Part shown: positions 30,441 through 43,042 of the stretch, one piece after another | Layout: each line of letters begins with the position of its first letter | Numbering within the stretch: position 1 is the stretch's first letter | Source of the DNA: Schistocerca nitens | Lineage: Eukaryota; Arthropoda; Insecta; Orthoptera; Acrididae | NCBI RefSeq assembly: GCF_023898315.1 | Contig: NC_064622.1 | Location: 275,023,503 to 275,087,502 of the forward strand | Direction of reading: 5' to 3' | DNA: 64,000 nt | The notes under the pieces: generated by a model | What the model saw: the letters and a program-made list of their open reading frames with translations, nothing else | Told to the model about the DNA's origin: nothing | The model's database searches: none | Position numbers and translations under genes: made by a program

Positions 30441-32734
30441 AGATATATGTCAGAGGAGGATAGTGTCTCTGGAAATATCACAGGATTAACAAAGACCTCC
30501 TATTTCAGCTACCAGAATCGCTTTTTTGACAGAAATGCCATTCGGGAAAGACCATGATTCTGTGGCAGTGTTATCATGGAAAGCTTAGAAGATGTTGCAA
30601 TTTGTGAATAACATAAAAATTCAACTAAACAAAAAAAACATCTGCGCTTGCCATACATTCTATGCGTGCGAAGCAGGGGGCGCTAAGCTAGTGAGAGCAT
30701 AAAGATTCGGGTGATGCAAGAAGGTTTTTTTTAAATCTCTGGCATTCTTACCAAAAACTGATCTAGAAATTCAAATTCATAAAATAATTCAGTAATATTG
30801 GACAGAGAAAAAAGGAAAAACTAAAAAAAATGTAAACTCGCGAATGTAGTACGTGCATAGCCTGGATAAAATGTGAAGGGAGGCTCTTATTACAAAACGG
30901 TCGGCCAAGCCAAAGCCACTGTTGTTGCTTTCTTTGACGGTCGGAAAACCCACAGCTAAAATACTTGTGGTCGAAGACATCAGTTTGAGTTCACAGGTCG
31001 CAAACCCATGGTCGGTAAGCCCACGACGCCGAATTGCAGCCCTATTGACCTCTCAGGGATGCAAATAAATACTTGAAGGAATTCTACGTGGATTTTATAA
31101 AATAATCCGACGTGGAAGCCAATAGGGAAATTGTAAACCATAGTGTGATGAGCCACAACACGAAACAGTCTGCGAACGATGTGACAGTTCCCATGTTACA
31201 CGCGAGCCGCTGCACAGGGCTTTATGACTCGCAAGAGTAGACATTTTGGGGCCCTGCAGCAAGACTGCTTGTACATCGGTAGGTGAGGCTGCAAATCGAA
31301 CCCGTCAATGACGAAGACGATGTGATGGGTGATCCTGCTCGGACAATCAGGACAAAAATGGGGGAAAATGTATAAAACTGCCAAGCAGGGGCAGGGTAAT
31401 GATCAGTCCGTGAGAGAAGGACCCAGTCATTTGCATGCTGCTTCGCACAAAGTTTTGTAATTTTATCTTTTTGAGGCATGTCAGCCTATTGTACACTTAT
31501 TTTCAGACTGTGAGCCAGATCGCTGTGTTTGCTCCGATGCATATTGTCACTTTGTGACATCCTCGTTCTCCATACCACATTAAATGGACTTCGTTATGCT
31601 CCGATGCCTGAATGTTCAAGTATCAAACTGTGTTCCTTATGTGACCTCATCTTCCAAATATTACGTTGATTACCGCTGTGAGCTAATCACTGCAGACAAT
31701 AGACACCGTGCACACAGATAACAAACGGCTGCCGTTCAGACTACTCTCTAGAGGCGTTAGCTCTGCTGCGTCACCGGAAGAGGGTAGGAGTTAAGCTTCA
31801 GAGAGCATCATATCTGAAGTGCGGGTAACGGAAGATGAAGATTGCCAGCTGTCTTCCAGCAGCCACGCGACATCACAGGAAATCAATGCGTCACACTGAC
31901 ATTTCACCACCCACATACATCTGCATGTAACACAGACTCCTTCAAACGGTGACGTGAAGTAGCTAATACACGCCAGCCCCCCTCCCCTCCACATACAATT
32001 ATTTACCCCTTGTGAGATTACTAAGTCGTATCGCTGCCCAGTCAAATCGGTCCTGAGAGTATATTTGCATTGTTTATCTGCAAATTACAATGGTAATAAA
32101 CCTTTTTTCTATTATAGACGTGGAACACTGCAACTGTTATGGATAAAGGTTTCCAGAAATAACTGCAGTACACTGCCGCACTCCGTTTAAAGAATTCAAA
32201 TAAATGAAGCTTTGCCACCCACCTAGCACAAAATTACAGACTTAAAAACAAACCTTCATATTCTATGCAGTGCAGACAAACAAATGAAGATGGTCTTCCT
32301 GAAACAAGTTTCCACTCATAACAAGAAATCATCCACATCATCGTGAACGAACAAATTGACTTAGCTAAAAACGCACTTTTTCAGAATTTTAAAGAAAATT
32401 TATGCTTCAAAAAGTAAACAACCCAGGGAAAAAACTACACACGCACGCACGCACACCCACGCACGCACACGCACAAACCCTCCCTCTCCCCCACATAGAA
32501 CCCTCCAAAATGCCAACATAACTTAATATTTGATTAAAACAACCCACATGCAAAGCTCTAATAATTAATTCGTAACTAATGATCAACGTTTATTAAGTAA
32601 AAAGCAGTACGCCAAACGTAATTTCAATACTAAAATTGTTGATGAAATATCATCCTAAACTCTTAGTTTTATATATTTTGTAAATAGCACAAGTCAGTTT
32701 TGCACCGTGAATACATCTTATTTTTGTAACAATG
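30441..32734. other. unassigned region
   Basis: About 2.3 kb without a gene or family that I can name. Short open stretches on the minus strand at 31222-31479 and 31791-32045 are not supported by any motif. A cacg/acgc-rich simple repeat lies near 32438-32475. Confidence 0.35.
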
Positions 32735-33062
32735 AAGTCAGCGGTCTTGCCGCCGCGGTAACACCGATTCGCGGCAAATCACTGAAGTTAAACGCTGTCG
32801 GGCTGGCCTAGCATTTGGTTGGGTGACCATCCGGTCTGCCTAGCGCTGTTGGCAAGCAGGGTGCACTCAGCCCTTGTGAGGCAAACTGAGGAGCTACTTG
32901 ATTGAGAAGCAGCGTCTCCAGTCTCGTAAACTGACATACGGCTGGGAGAGCGGTGTGCTGACCAGATGCCCCTCCATATCCGCATCCAGTGATACCTTCG
33001 AGTCGAGGATGATACGGCGGCCGGTCGGTACCGCTGGGCCTTCATCGCCTGTTCGGACGGAG
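32735..33062 (+). mobile_element. 5S rRNA-derived SINE (SINE3-type)
   Basis: The head aligns with the internal promoter region of 5S rRNA: caccgattcgcgg, then atcactgaagttaaacg and gctgtcgggctggcc, then ttggttgggtgacc and a final gctgttggc. The tail (about 32875-33062) includes ttgattgagaagcagcgtc and ctccatatccgcatcc, shared with the minus-strand copy near 56956-57230. 5S-headed SINEs use the 5S internal Pol III promoter. Confidence 0.8.
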
Positions 33063-33149
33063 TTTAGTTAGTAACAACGAATATACTGTAAATCGATATA
33101 CAGAGCGTGTTTATAAGAGGAGTTCAAGTTTCAAAACATTGTAGAAAGG

Positions 33150-33645
33150 GGACCACCACTCATAATGTCCGCCCAGCTAGCCGTGATGTCTAACGCGCTG
33201 CTTCCCGAGTGGGAAGGCGTGCCGGTCCCCGGCACGAATATGTCCGGCGGATCAGCGTCGAGGTCCGGTGTGCCGACCAACCTGTGGACGGTTTTTAAGA
33301 GGGCTTTCCATCTACCTCGGCGAATGTGGGCTGGTTCCCCTTATTCCGTATCAGTTACATTATGTCGGCGATTGCTGAGCAAACACTGTCCCCACGTATG
33401 CGTACACCATAATTACTCTATCACGCAAACATTTGCGGTTAGACTCGTCTGGTATGAGACGTTCCTGGGGGGATCCACTGGGGGCCGAACCGCACAATAG
33501 CCCTGGGTTCGGTGTGGGGTGGCGGTGGGGTGGGTGGACTGCTGTGGCCTGTTGTAGGGTTGTGAACCACTGAGGGCTACGGCGGGGACGAAGCCTCTCC
33601 ATCGTTTCTAGGTCCCCAGTTCAATACACAATACACACACCACTC
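33150..33645 (+). mobile_element. SINE-like repeat, family E, long copy
   Basis: The head gctagccgtgatgtctaacg, then cgtgccggtccccggcacg, resembles a tRNA-type A box and T arm. The first part recurs at 34452-34600. The body ends with tctaggtccccagttcaat and then aatacacaatacacacac, a low-complexity tail. A short plus-strand open stretch inside has no motif support. Confidence 0.65.
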
Positions 33646-33889
33646 AATTATTGAAAGAGGGGGAACCGACATGGAAAAAAACTAATGAAAATTTTACCCA
33701 TACATGGTGCTGTAAGCGTCTTAACATAAACGGTAAATGAGGTCGGCTACAAATGACAGATCAATTTCAGTACGACAGCTATGGTTTGAATTGCATATCA
33801 CAACACCAATACTGTTCAATGTGCATAACTGTACAAGTTCAGCAGTCAACAGTTAGGTAAGCACATCCACCACGGCAAGGTCATATCAC

Positions 33890-34027
33890 ATTGGATGAGA
33901 AAAACCGGTTTTTAATTATCCTGAGGCCAAAAATCACATAAAAAGCAAAATGACGTCGATTTTTAACTGTCCTGAGGCAAAGAATCGCATAAAAAGTGAA
34001 TGACATCGGTTTCTAACTGTCGTGAGA
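33890..34027. repeat. short tandem repeat, about 52-bp period
   Basis: Units containing atcctgaggccaaaaatcac / gtcctgaggcaaagaatcgc followed by ataaaaag and tgacgtcg / tgacatcgg occur about 2.5 times. This may be the subterminal region of the mariner-type fossil to the right. Confidence 0.6.
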
Positions 34028-34451
34028 CTGACGCAAGATATGTTAAATATGGAGTCCACCGTTTTCTGTCACAAGCTGAAATCGAGAGACAGCACGTTCC
34101 ACAACGGATCGGAGTGTCTCAGGGGACACGTCAGAATGCGTTGCGCAACGCGTGCCTTCAATTCAGCTACGTTCGTGATTGGAGCACTGAACACAGCACC
34201 TTTCAGATCATCCCAGGTGATCCGGACAGCCAGTCTGTAGGGCAACGATGGCTCATAATTGTAGCGTTTCCGACATGTCTCTGCAGCAACTGCTTCACTG
34301 GCTGTGCAGCGTACGTAGGAGCACCATTTTGCGTAACGATGATCCTTCCCACTCATCCACACTGTTGAAGGGTAGGAATGACGTTGGTGCGCGTTTACCA
34401 GTGATGGTACAGGTAACAGCATCTGCAGGACTCATCTCCTCGAACCAATAC

Positions 34452-34600
34452 GATGTGGAAAGGGAACAACCACTCACAATGCCCGTCCGGCTAGCAGCGC
34501 GGTCTGACGCGCTGCTTCCCGAGTGGGAAGGCGTGCCGGTCCCCGGCACGAATCCGTCTGGCGGATTAGTGTCGAAGTCCCGTTTGCCGGCCAGCCTTTG
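34452..34600 (+). mobile_element. SINE-like repeat, family E, truncated copy
   Basis: Shares the first 150 bp with 33150-33645 (cactcacaatgcccgtccgg through cggcgg and gccggccagcc). It stops early, leaving the transposase fossil to continue. Confidence 0.7.
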
Positions 34601-34999
34601 CAGAATGAAGTGGTATTGGATGACGTGCGTGCGGATTTTCCGTTGTCCATAAACTGCAATTCTGCGTATTCACATGTCCTTGGAGATGAAAATGGGCTTC
34701 TTTTGTCCACAGAGTATTCCATGTCCATTCATTGTTTACTTTCATGCGAGCAAGAAATTCCAGAGAGAAGGTTTGTTTTGCTGGGAAGTCAGCGGGAAGC
34801 AACTCCTGAACCTGGGTGATTTTGCATGGATACTAATGCAGGATGTTTCGTAGAATTTTATACACCGTGCTCATAGGTATGTCCGACATTCGCCCAACTC
34901 CCCGTGCCCTGTATGTTTACACGCCACTGCTCGACCCCTCCTGCAGTGTTGTAGCCGCATCTTCGGCAGTCGTCGGATTGACTTCTTCCCTCCCTCTGA

Positions 35000-35214
35000 T
35001 GGTTGGTTGGTTGTTTGGGGAAGGAGACCAGCCAGCGAGGTCATCGGTCTCATCGGATTAGGGAAGGACGGGGAAGGAAGTCGGCCCTGCCCTTTGAAAG
35101 GAACCATCCCGGCATTTGTCTGGAGCGATTTAGGGAAATCACGGAAAACCTAAATCAGGATGGCCGGACGCGGGATTGAACCGTCGTCCTCCCGAATGCG
35201 AGTCCAGTGTCTAC
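35000..35214 (-). mobile_element. tRNA-derived SINE, family D, with 12-bp TSD
   Basis: The direct repeat ccctccctctga lies at 34988-34999 and 35215-35226. On its own strand the head contains actcgcattcgggagg and ggttcaatcccg (B box), followed by a tail with ttccgtgatttccctaaat. Full-length and clean. Confidence 0.9.
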
Positions 35215-35250
35215 CCCTCCCTCTGAGACAATGCACTTAAAAAGAACCTA

Positions 35251-36379
35251 TGTTTTCGAATTTTATAATTTTTTGCCCAGACCCATGGCAGATATTGGAC
35301 CAATACCTTTTTTCACACTCCCTAAGTGTCCGGAACTTCAGTAGTACTACTGGCGTACAGTCACCATTCCTGTCAAAGAGCCTTACCAGCAGTGCGCGAT
35401 CTTTCATGGAGACAGTGACGTTGGACGTCTCAGAGCAATCTAAGAAACAGTCGGGTGTCTATTGGTGTGCATATTCTAATGCTTATAGTGCTATCTATTG
35501 GTCAAATTTTCACTAAGTTTCTTTTTTCCCATGACGTTTCCCCAATCGTCGATAATATGCTGTTCAAGTTGGCATTATTCTGAGCAGTGCTTCTCTTTCT
35601 ACAACTTTCTGAAGCTGGAAATTTATAATCTTCACCCTGAACTTACTGTGACAAATGTCCAAAGCGAGTTCTGAGCAAAGAAATTTTCTGCACCAACACA
35701 AATCTTTGAACGCAACTTTGCTCTTGTTGTTTGGTTTATTTATATTCTGTAAAACACACGGGAGTTGTTACCCGTCACAAAGTTGGTGAAGTGCTATAAA
35801 ATTTAACATTTCTGGAAAACATACTTTATATTTTCGAGAATAATGTGTCACCAAGAATAAACTAACGGGTACTAATAACTTTAAGTAACGCATATAAGTC
35901 GATCTCGTAATATGAATAGTTCTTACCGCATTCAGTGCTTACATGTTTCGTTTTTACGTTTTGCCATAGCTACACGACCTCCACAATGCTCGAACATGCA
36001 ATAAATGTGTACCATCTGACGATGAACCCCTAGGTGATTCTAAACCAGTCATGGGAAATAAAAATTGCAGAATTACAAAAAGCGACTGTTTGTAGTAATT
36101 TCTGGACACTTTCATAATTATAATAATAAACGTAAATAATTCCATGCATTTATCAGTACTGATTTACTGCAACACAAACTGTAAAAATCCGGAATGGGTT
36201 AAACCTACCAACACCGGATGTCGGCTTTGACCAATGATATACGATGATGTGGCGTGTGACGGCGTACAAGCGCAAAAGTGTATAAAACATAAAAGTGATA
36301 TTATCTTGCTTGTATATTATTTTTTGGAATGTAGTTTGTGGTGTCAGAATGATGTGTAACGTAGTTCGAGGTCCAGTTT
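35251..36379. other. unassigned AT-rich sequence
   Basis: No gene or repeat family is recognised. Confidence 0.35.
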
Positions 36380-36612
36380 AGACTGAGGAAAGCTTCTGTG
36401 AAGTTTGGAAAGTAGGAGACGAGGTACTGGCGGAAGTAAGGCTGTGAGGACGGGGCGTGAGTTGTGCTTGGGTAGCTCAGTTGGTAGAACACTTGCCCGC
36501 GAAAGGCAAAGGTCCCGAATTCGAGTCTCGGTCCAGCACACAGTTTTAATCTGCCAGGAAGTTTCATATCAGCGCATACTCCACTGCAGAGTGAAAATCT
36601 CATTCTGGAAGT
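36380..36612 (+). mobile_element. tRNA-like repeat, copy 3 (single-arm form)
   Basis: Contains agcttctgtgaagtttggaa, then ggtagctcagttggtagaac (A box), cccgcgaaaggcaaagg, and gaattcgagtctcggtcc (B box), then ttttaatctgccaggaag and ctgcagagtgaaaatctc. It matches the right half of the fold-back copies at 11969 and 29352 but lacks the inverted left arm. Confidence 0.75.
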
Positions 36613-37256
36613 TTCATATTTCCGAGTGCCGTAGAAACAATACTGTTTCGAGGATAAAATTAAAACTTGACTTAAATTTCTTCAGAATACGTGTTAACAA
36701 AGTTTCATCAGCATCATCGCCATCGCTGTTCCTAGCGGAGAAAATCTGACCTTCTCTGATAGAACCATGTGAGTAAAAAGACATTTAATCACCGTGCTGG
36801 CATAAGCTGCAATAAAAGCATCAGTTAAAAACATGCTCTGACGTACTCTAGATATAAATTGCAGGGGATCGAATGGTGTGTACATTTTGTTGCACCCTCT
36901 TCCCAACCCCTCTCCCCACACTCCACATCCCAATGCATATTCCGTGACTTTCATGATAAAACTGCCACTTGCTCGTAGAGGAACTGGAAAATGCAGTAAG
37001 TGTCGGCACCCACACTGATGCCATATTCCTGTCCTGGAGGATTGCCATTTCGAGTCCCTCGTGAACAAATATCACTGTAAATGCTGTTGTGCTAATTCCG
37101 CTGGAAGGCCGACAGGCGACTACAGCTGGAAGCATTGTTGTAGAATTGTGGGCACTGTGGGGATGAAACAGTACTGCGATGTACTTCAAAGGACACAAGC
37201 TGACGAACACAGACGTAAAACGAGTACTTTCAGTCCCAATCATTTCACCTCATGAC
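36613..37256. other. unassigned; overlapping minus-strand open stretches
   Basis: Minus-strand stretches at 36848-37243 (131 codons) and 36694-37068 (124 codons) overlap in different frames. I recognise no domain, and a host exon cannot be ruled in or out. Confidence 0.25.
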
Positions 37257-37460
37257 TATGTAAGCTTTCTAAATGAAAATGCTGAACATTTTTTTTTCAA
37301 AATCTTTCTCCTCGAGTAACATGGATATCGCATTCAGTTGCTGAGCTCTACTCACTGCTGGTTGGCATGAGTTGCGCTTGTGAACAGTGTCGTGAAATAA
37401 AACTTTAAACTAAGTGAAATTTTGAATTTGAATTCATGAAAATAGATCTGATTAATTTCC
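37257..37460 (+). repeat. dispersed repeat, copy 1 (partner at 48095-48300, inverted)
   Basis: Shared blocks include gtaagctt near the start, aaatgaaaatg, ttttttttcaaaa, a gctgagc segment and gtgaaataaaact. The order is the same on the minus strand at 48095-48300. Sequence identity is moderate. The family is unknown. Confidence 0.55.
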
Positions 37461-38400
37461 AAAAGAAATTAATAGTGTACTTCGTGAAAACTATTTAACT
37501 GTAACTCAGAACTGAAGTATGTAATGAAAGTTGCGTAACATGAAGTGCAAATTTGAGTTCAAATATCCACGAAATAAAATACTCGTGAATTCGGTAGAAA
37601 ATAACTGTTTAATATTACCTACACTCTTCAATTAAAATTAATCTGCTTAACAAGGATGTAGGCGGAGAGGGGAGAGGGTGTCCAGACCCCCCCCCCCCCC
37701 CCAAATAACCTAAATGAAATTACGCACTACCTAGTTGCTGTGTAGTGAAATTGAAAGATACTTTTGATTTTCAGTCATATGACGAAGAAGGGATATGCAG
37801 TATAGATAGTCAGCAAGTCCAACTATAGATTCAAGCCATCCATAGCACTATCGGCTACCGCACATCCCTATTTTAGCCAAGACCAAATTGTAGGCCTTAC
37901 TTGAGCTCAGTTGCTGTTTTATTAATCAGTCCAGTTATTACATGCAGCTGAATTTAATGTAAGTGCTAACATTTATTGTTCTTGTGCTGTGTACTGTTGT
38001 GATAGTTTCTAATTATGTACAAGTTTGAACAAAAGAAGAAGGAAAACAATTTTGATTCGACCACTAGCGTTCTAGTAAGTTAGAAATATGTAGCCACTAC
38101 TATAATAGCCTAATTATCTAGCTATAAAAGTTTAATGTCAGCATTGGAATCGTTATTTGTAGGTTTGTGAAACTTTGGGATTGCAGTATTTCAGTATTTC
38201 AGGAGGCAGCGGAGTGGTAAATATCTTACAAATAACACTTAATTAAAATCAATGCATAAAAATACCCTTGGATTCGTCTGTATCGCCCAAAAATCGCGTT
38301 GATCAACAAAATTATCTCGCAAACGATGACGGTTCCATTTATTTAAAAAATTTCCTCAATTTTCTATAATCAGTAGCCCAAATGGCAAAATATCACCCAA
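37461..38400. other. unassigned AT-rich sequence
   Basis: No gene recognised. A C run (about 37687-37702) lies within. Confidence 0.35.
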
Positions 38401-38529
38401 TCATCCACCTGTGGTGTACCCAATTATGAAAACCAGTTCCGATGCGGAGCGGTAGGGAGGGGTTTGTGGATAGCAGAAGGTGTGTGTGATGGCAGCACAT
38501 TCTGTAGTTCGTTCGTTTGTAAGAGATTC

Positions 38530-39274
38530 AGTTTTGAGTGAACAGTGAGCACGTAAAGATGCGTAGGGAACAGCGTCTCCCGCCAAGTATGAGGGCCTGG
38601 TTAGAGATTTCGCCTGTGCCATGCAGCCCACATAACACAACTGTCGAGCAGTTCCTTCTTTATGACAATTCTCGGTCGCACACTGTAGGGGCAATGAAGA
38701 AGCTCCTGCAGCGTTTCCGATGAGAAGTGTTTGATCACCCACAATACAGTCCGCCCCCGGTAGCTGAGTGGTCAACGCAACAGACTGTCAATCCTAAGGG
38801 CCCGGGTTCGATTCCCGGCTGGGTCGGAGATTTTCTCCGCTCGGGGACTGGGTGTTGTGTTGTCCTAATCATCATAATTTCATCCCCATCGACGCGCATG
38901 TCGCCGAAGTGGCGTCAAATCGAAAGACTTGCACCAGGCGAGCGGTCTACCCGACGGGAGGCCCTCGTCACACGACATGTATGTACCCACAATACAGTGC
39001 GTAATTGGCTCCCCCTGACTCTCATCGACAAGAACCGCTGGCTATGAAGAGAAAATTTTTCCACAGACAACGAGCTGCAGACCAGTGCAGATAACTGGCC
39101 GAAAGCACAGGCATCTGCTTTCTATGACGAGGGTATTGGAAAGTTGATACAACACTACGACAAAACTCGAAGTTGGAGCGGCAACTATGTAGAGAAGTAG
39201 GTGGAAGGTGTACCTAACTGTTGCAAATAAAACGTTTCGCGACCGATCGGAGCTTACTTTCTGCACAACCCTCG
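38530..39274 (+). pseudogene. mariner transposase fossil, 3' half, with SINE insertion and right terminal repeat
   Basis: Encodes EQFLLYDNSRSHTVGAMKK (second catalytic D) and HPQYS, then after the SINE a degenerate third-aspartate region, and the C-terminus FYDEGIGKLIQHYDKTRS and GNYVEK. The right terminal repeat ends cttactttctgcacaaccct at about 39252-39271, followed by cg and TA (39275-39276). The N-terminal half and left repeat are missing. Confidence 0.8.
38751..38994 (+). mobile_element. tRNA-derived SINE, family C, with 14-bp TSD
   Basis: The direct repeat acccacaatacagt is at 38737-38750 and 38995-39008. The head has gtagctgagtggtcaacgc (A box) and cgggttcgattcccgg (B box/T arm). The tail includes ccccatcgacgcgcatgtcg and cttgcaccaggcgagcgg. 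It sits in the mariner fossil, so it is younger. Confidence 0.93.
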
Positions 39275-39298
39275 TATTTACGCTCTTGGCTCTTGTAA

Positions 39299-39300
<2 letters not shown>

Positions 39301-39345
<45 letters not shown>
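39301..39345. repeat. (GT)n microsatellite
   Basis: About 22 uninterrupted GT units. Open frames across it are artefacts of the repeat. Confidence 0.98.
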
Positions 39346-39346
<1 letters not shown>

Positions 39347-41104
39347 ATTTGTGTATTCCATATCTCCTCCTGAGCCACTGGATCGATTTCAACCACGTGC
39401 CCATCAAAATGTACAAGAAAATCTAGTGTACCTTCACACGATAATAGATCTCATATTATATAATCATTCAGAAAATGTGTGGGCACACAGATCTCACGGC
39501 TATCAGGTAAAACATATTAACAGTGGTAATAAAAATACATACTTGAAAAACGCGCACACCTGAGGGTAAGAGCAAGAAGGTGTATAGGCCAGAAATGAAG
39601 GACAAAGAAACAAATGTATCGTAGTTCATGTAAAATAAAAAGAAAAGGAATTGAGTCTACTTCGAGTCAAAAGTCTCAGTCAGTCTGTTGTGATATTTTA
39701 TCCTAGCGTCATGTACAACTCTAATGTACTGATCTGCTTTCTAACGTCTGTACTGTATGCATACTTCATGTATTTTATTTACCATGTAACCTCATGCTTT
39801 TCTTATAATATCTTTTATCTTATTGTACCTGCCAAAAACATTACGTTTCCATACTAATACGTTTCATGTCATTTTTCCTGCCCAAAACATCATATTAAAA
39901 CTTCCTTCAACCATTTCGTTGCCACCTCATCATAACCATATAATATAAACATTATCCTACCTGCCTGTACTCATTTATACTTCCACATTGAATCAACGTC
40001 TTTCTTAACCAAATCATATACGCAATTTTATTCGACATGCCTACTCACACATGTTACTACTTCTATTCCTCTGTACTCAATTCTTTCACATTTCTAGGTG
40101 CACCTGCTATATTCTCGATTTCTTGTCTTCTTATATCCATTTTTCATATCTCTCTTATTACTCATGACATTTATTTTATGTACAACACCTAACAGTAAAT
40201 GCTTATCCTAAATGAGCTTTCATATAACTATGGGCGCCGTGATATACAAATATTTACAAAACCTTTTCATCAGAAAAGCAATGCAGCCACATTCAAGGTA
40301 TTTTATTTTATGCATATGCATCAAAAAATCGTCATCGTTTACAAGTAAACAAAATGAAGTACACATTTTTAGGATAAGGCAAATCATACACAAAAAGATT
40401 CATTGTAAATACAATGCAGCAACTAGAGCAAAGTTCGTTATCACAAAAATGTAATATACCAGTGTCATCACAAAATGGCAATAACAAGTCGGTGTTAAAA
40501 GGTATTTTGGTGCACCAATAAATGTATTATGCAAAAGTTAACATTAGGCAATGACTATGTTATGCAATAGTCACATTATGCAACAAAATTATAAACATTT
40601 CGCAACATTACCCTAATCCATGGCAAGGAAATTAATTTACAAGTGCTAAAAATTTAATAACGGAAAACATCATTATGAATTGGTAGCATACTTTTCATTC
40701 TAATACTCATTTTACCAAAAGAATACATCTGTATTTCAATCAATAATCTTCTCATTCATATTTCCCATCTTTGTCTAGTGTCATCTTAAAGTAGCAAAAA
40801 AAAATTCATTCAAGGTGTATTTCCAAGTGCAAATATGTCCCATAAATCTGGAATATATGCATTACAGCCACATTCGTTTTAATATATGTGTATCTGTCTT
40901 TATATAACCTGAAGACAAAAAGGTGTATATTTAGTTACAAAAGAAAAAGTACGTACTTTAACAGAACAGTGCTTTCATATGTCACATACAGTAAAGGAAA
41001 AAAAAAGAAAGAACATCATAAAGAATATAATAAGTCAGAAATGTATGCCATACCAGTAACAAATCAAGGCAGTTTTTAAAACGATCTTACATGAGCAAAA
41101 TATA
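39346..41104. other. unassigned AT-rich region
   Basis: Low-complexity AT-rich DNA. It may include the 3' part of the LTR retrotransposon whose integrase lies at 41105-41400 on the minus strand, but no second LTR is identified. Confidence 0.3.
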
Positions 41105-41400
41105 AATATCACTATTCTGGAAATGGTTTAATACGTGTTATATGATGTAGTCCTTTGGTTGGTATTGTTTCCATTTCTACTGCATTGTCATGTACTATTC
41201 GACGAATTCTGTATGGTCCATTGTACACCAAGAAAAATTTATGACTTTGATGCTAATTTTTTTTATTAAGGGATGGGATTTCATAAATACTTTCTGACCA
41301 ATGTATAGATTTTTGATATTTACCTTAGCATGTCTCGACTTTCTCCTTCGCTCTGCAGCTTATTTGAGGTTACTTACGTTTCTGTGAAGTAGTTTGCGTG
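41105..41400 (-). pseudogene. C-terminal fragment of an LTR-retrotransposon integrase
   Basis: Read on the minus strand the translation gives KVNIKNLYIGQKVFMKSHPL and, after a frame change, LVYNGPYRIRRIVHDNAVEM and GLHHITRIKPFPE. The pattern (GQKV..K.HPL, then F.VYNGPYRI, then H...IKP) is that of the DNA-binding C-terminus of Gypsy-type integrases. Protease, reverse transcriptase and RNase H are not visible between it and the gag fossil. Confidence 0.6.
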
Positions 41401-41605
41401 AGTTAGGCAGCGATGTTTACATTTGTTTCTGTAATATCGTCAGCTGCCGGCGTTGCTAGTCAGTGCTGTGCGTTATTTCCATGCCGCTGATTCTTCGCCG
41501 GGTTAAGCAGAGTAACTTCAGCTATCTCAATGTGTCACGAAGATCTTGATCTACTAGCGTTTTGCCAATGTTGACTTGGTTTTGTCTCTTGTTCTTTTGA
41601 TAATA

Positions 41606-42922
<1,317 letters not shown>

Positions 42923-43042
42923 TATTGCCCATTTTCATGACTGTCTCTGCAGTTTCTGTTTTGTAATGAGTTCTGTGGTCTTGATCTATCATAACGGTAT
43001 CTGTTAGTACACGAGTTATGACGGCAGTTGTTCTGATTAGGT

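Larger units (their letters stand above)
34028..35250 (-). pseudogene. mariner-type transposase fossil, interrupted by two SINEs
   Basis: Reading leftward: an N-terminal part near 34840-34990, then LPADFPAKQTFSLEFLAR and a degenerate first catalytic box in which TKEAHF stands where D-E-A-H-F is usual (34566-34802), then after a SINE the QNGAPTYVAQPVKQLLQR box (D replaced by N) near 34250-34350, and DDLKGAVFSAPITNVAELK in the C-terminal region (34069-34200). Two catalytic aspartates are lost and frames are broken. SINE E (34452-34600) and SINE D (35000-35214) lie inside. Confidence 0.65.

Noticed and set aside
32735..32850. Possible functional 5S rRNA gene
   Set aside because: It is diverged from 5S, lacks a proper terminator after 120 bp and continues into a SINE tail that is shared with another copy.
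36475..36545. Possible functional tRNA gene
   Set aside because: The same tRNA-like sequence recurs inside a dispersed repeat with identical flanks, and the loop bases are atypical.
39301..39345. Open frames with Cys-Val repeats across the GT microsatellite
   Set aside because: Produced by the dinucleotide repeat itself.
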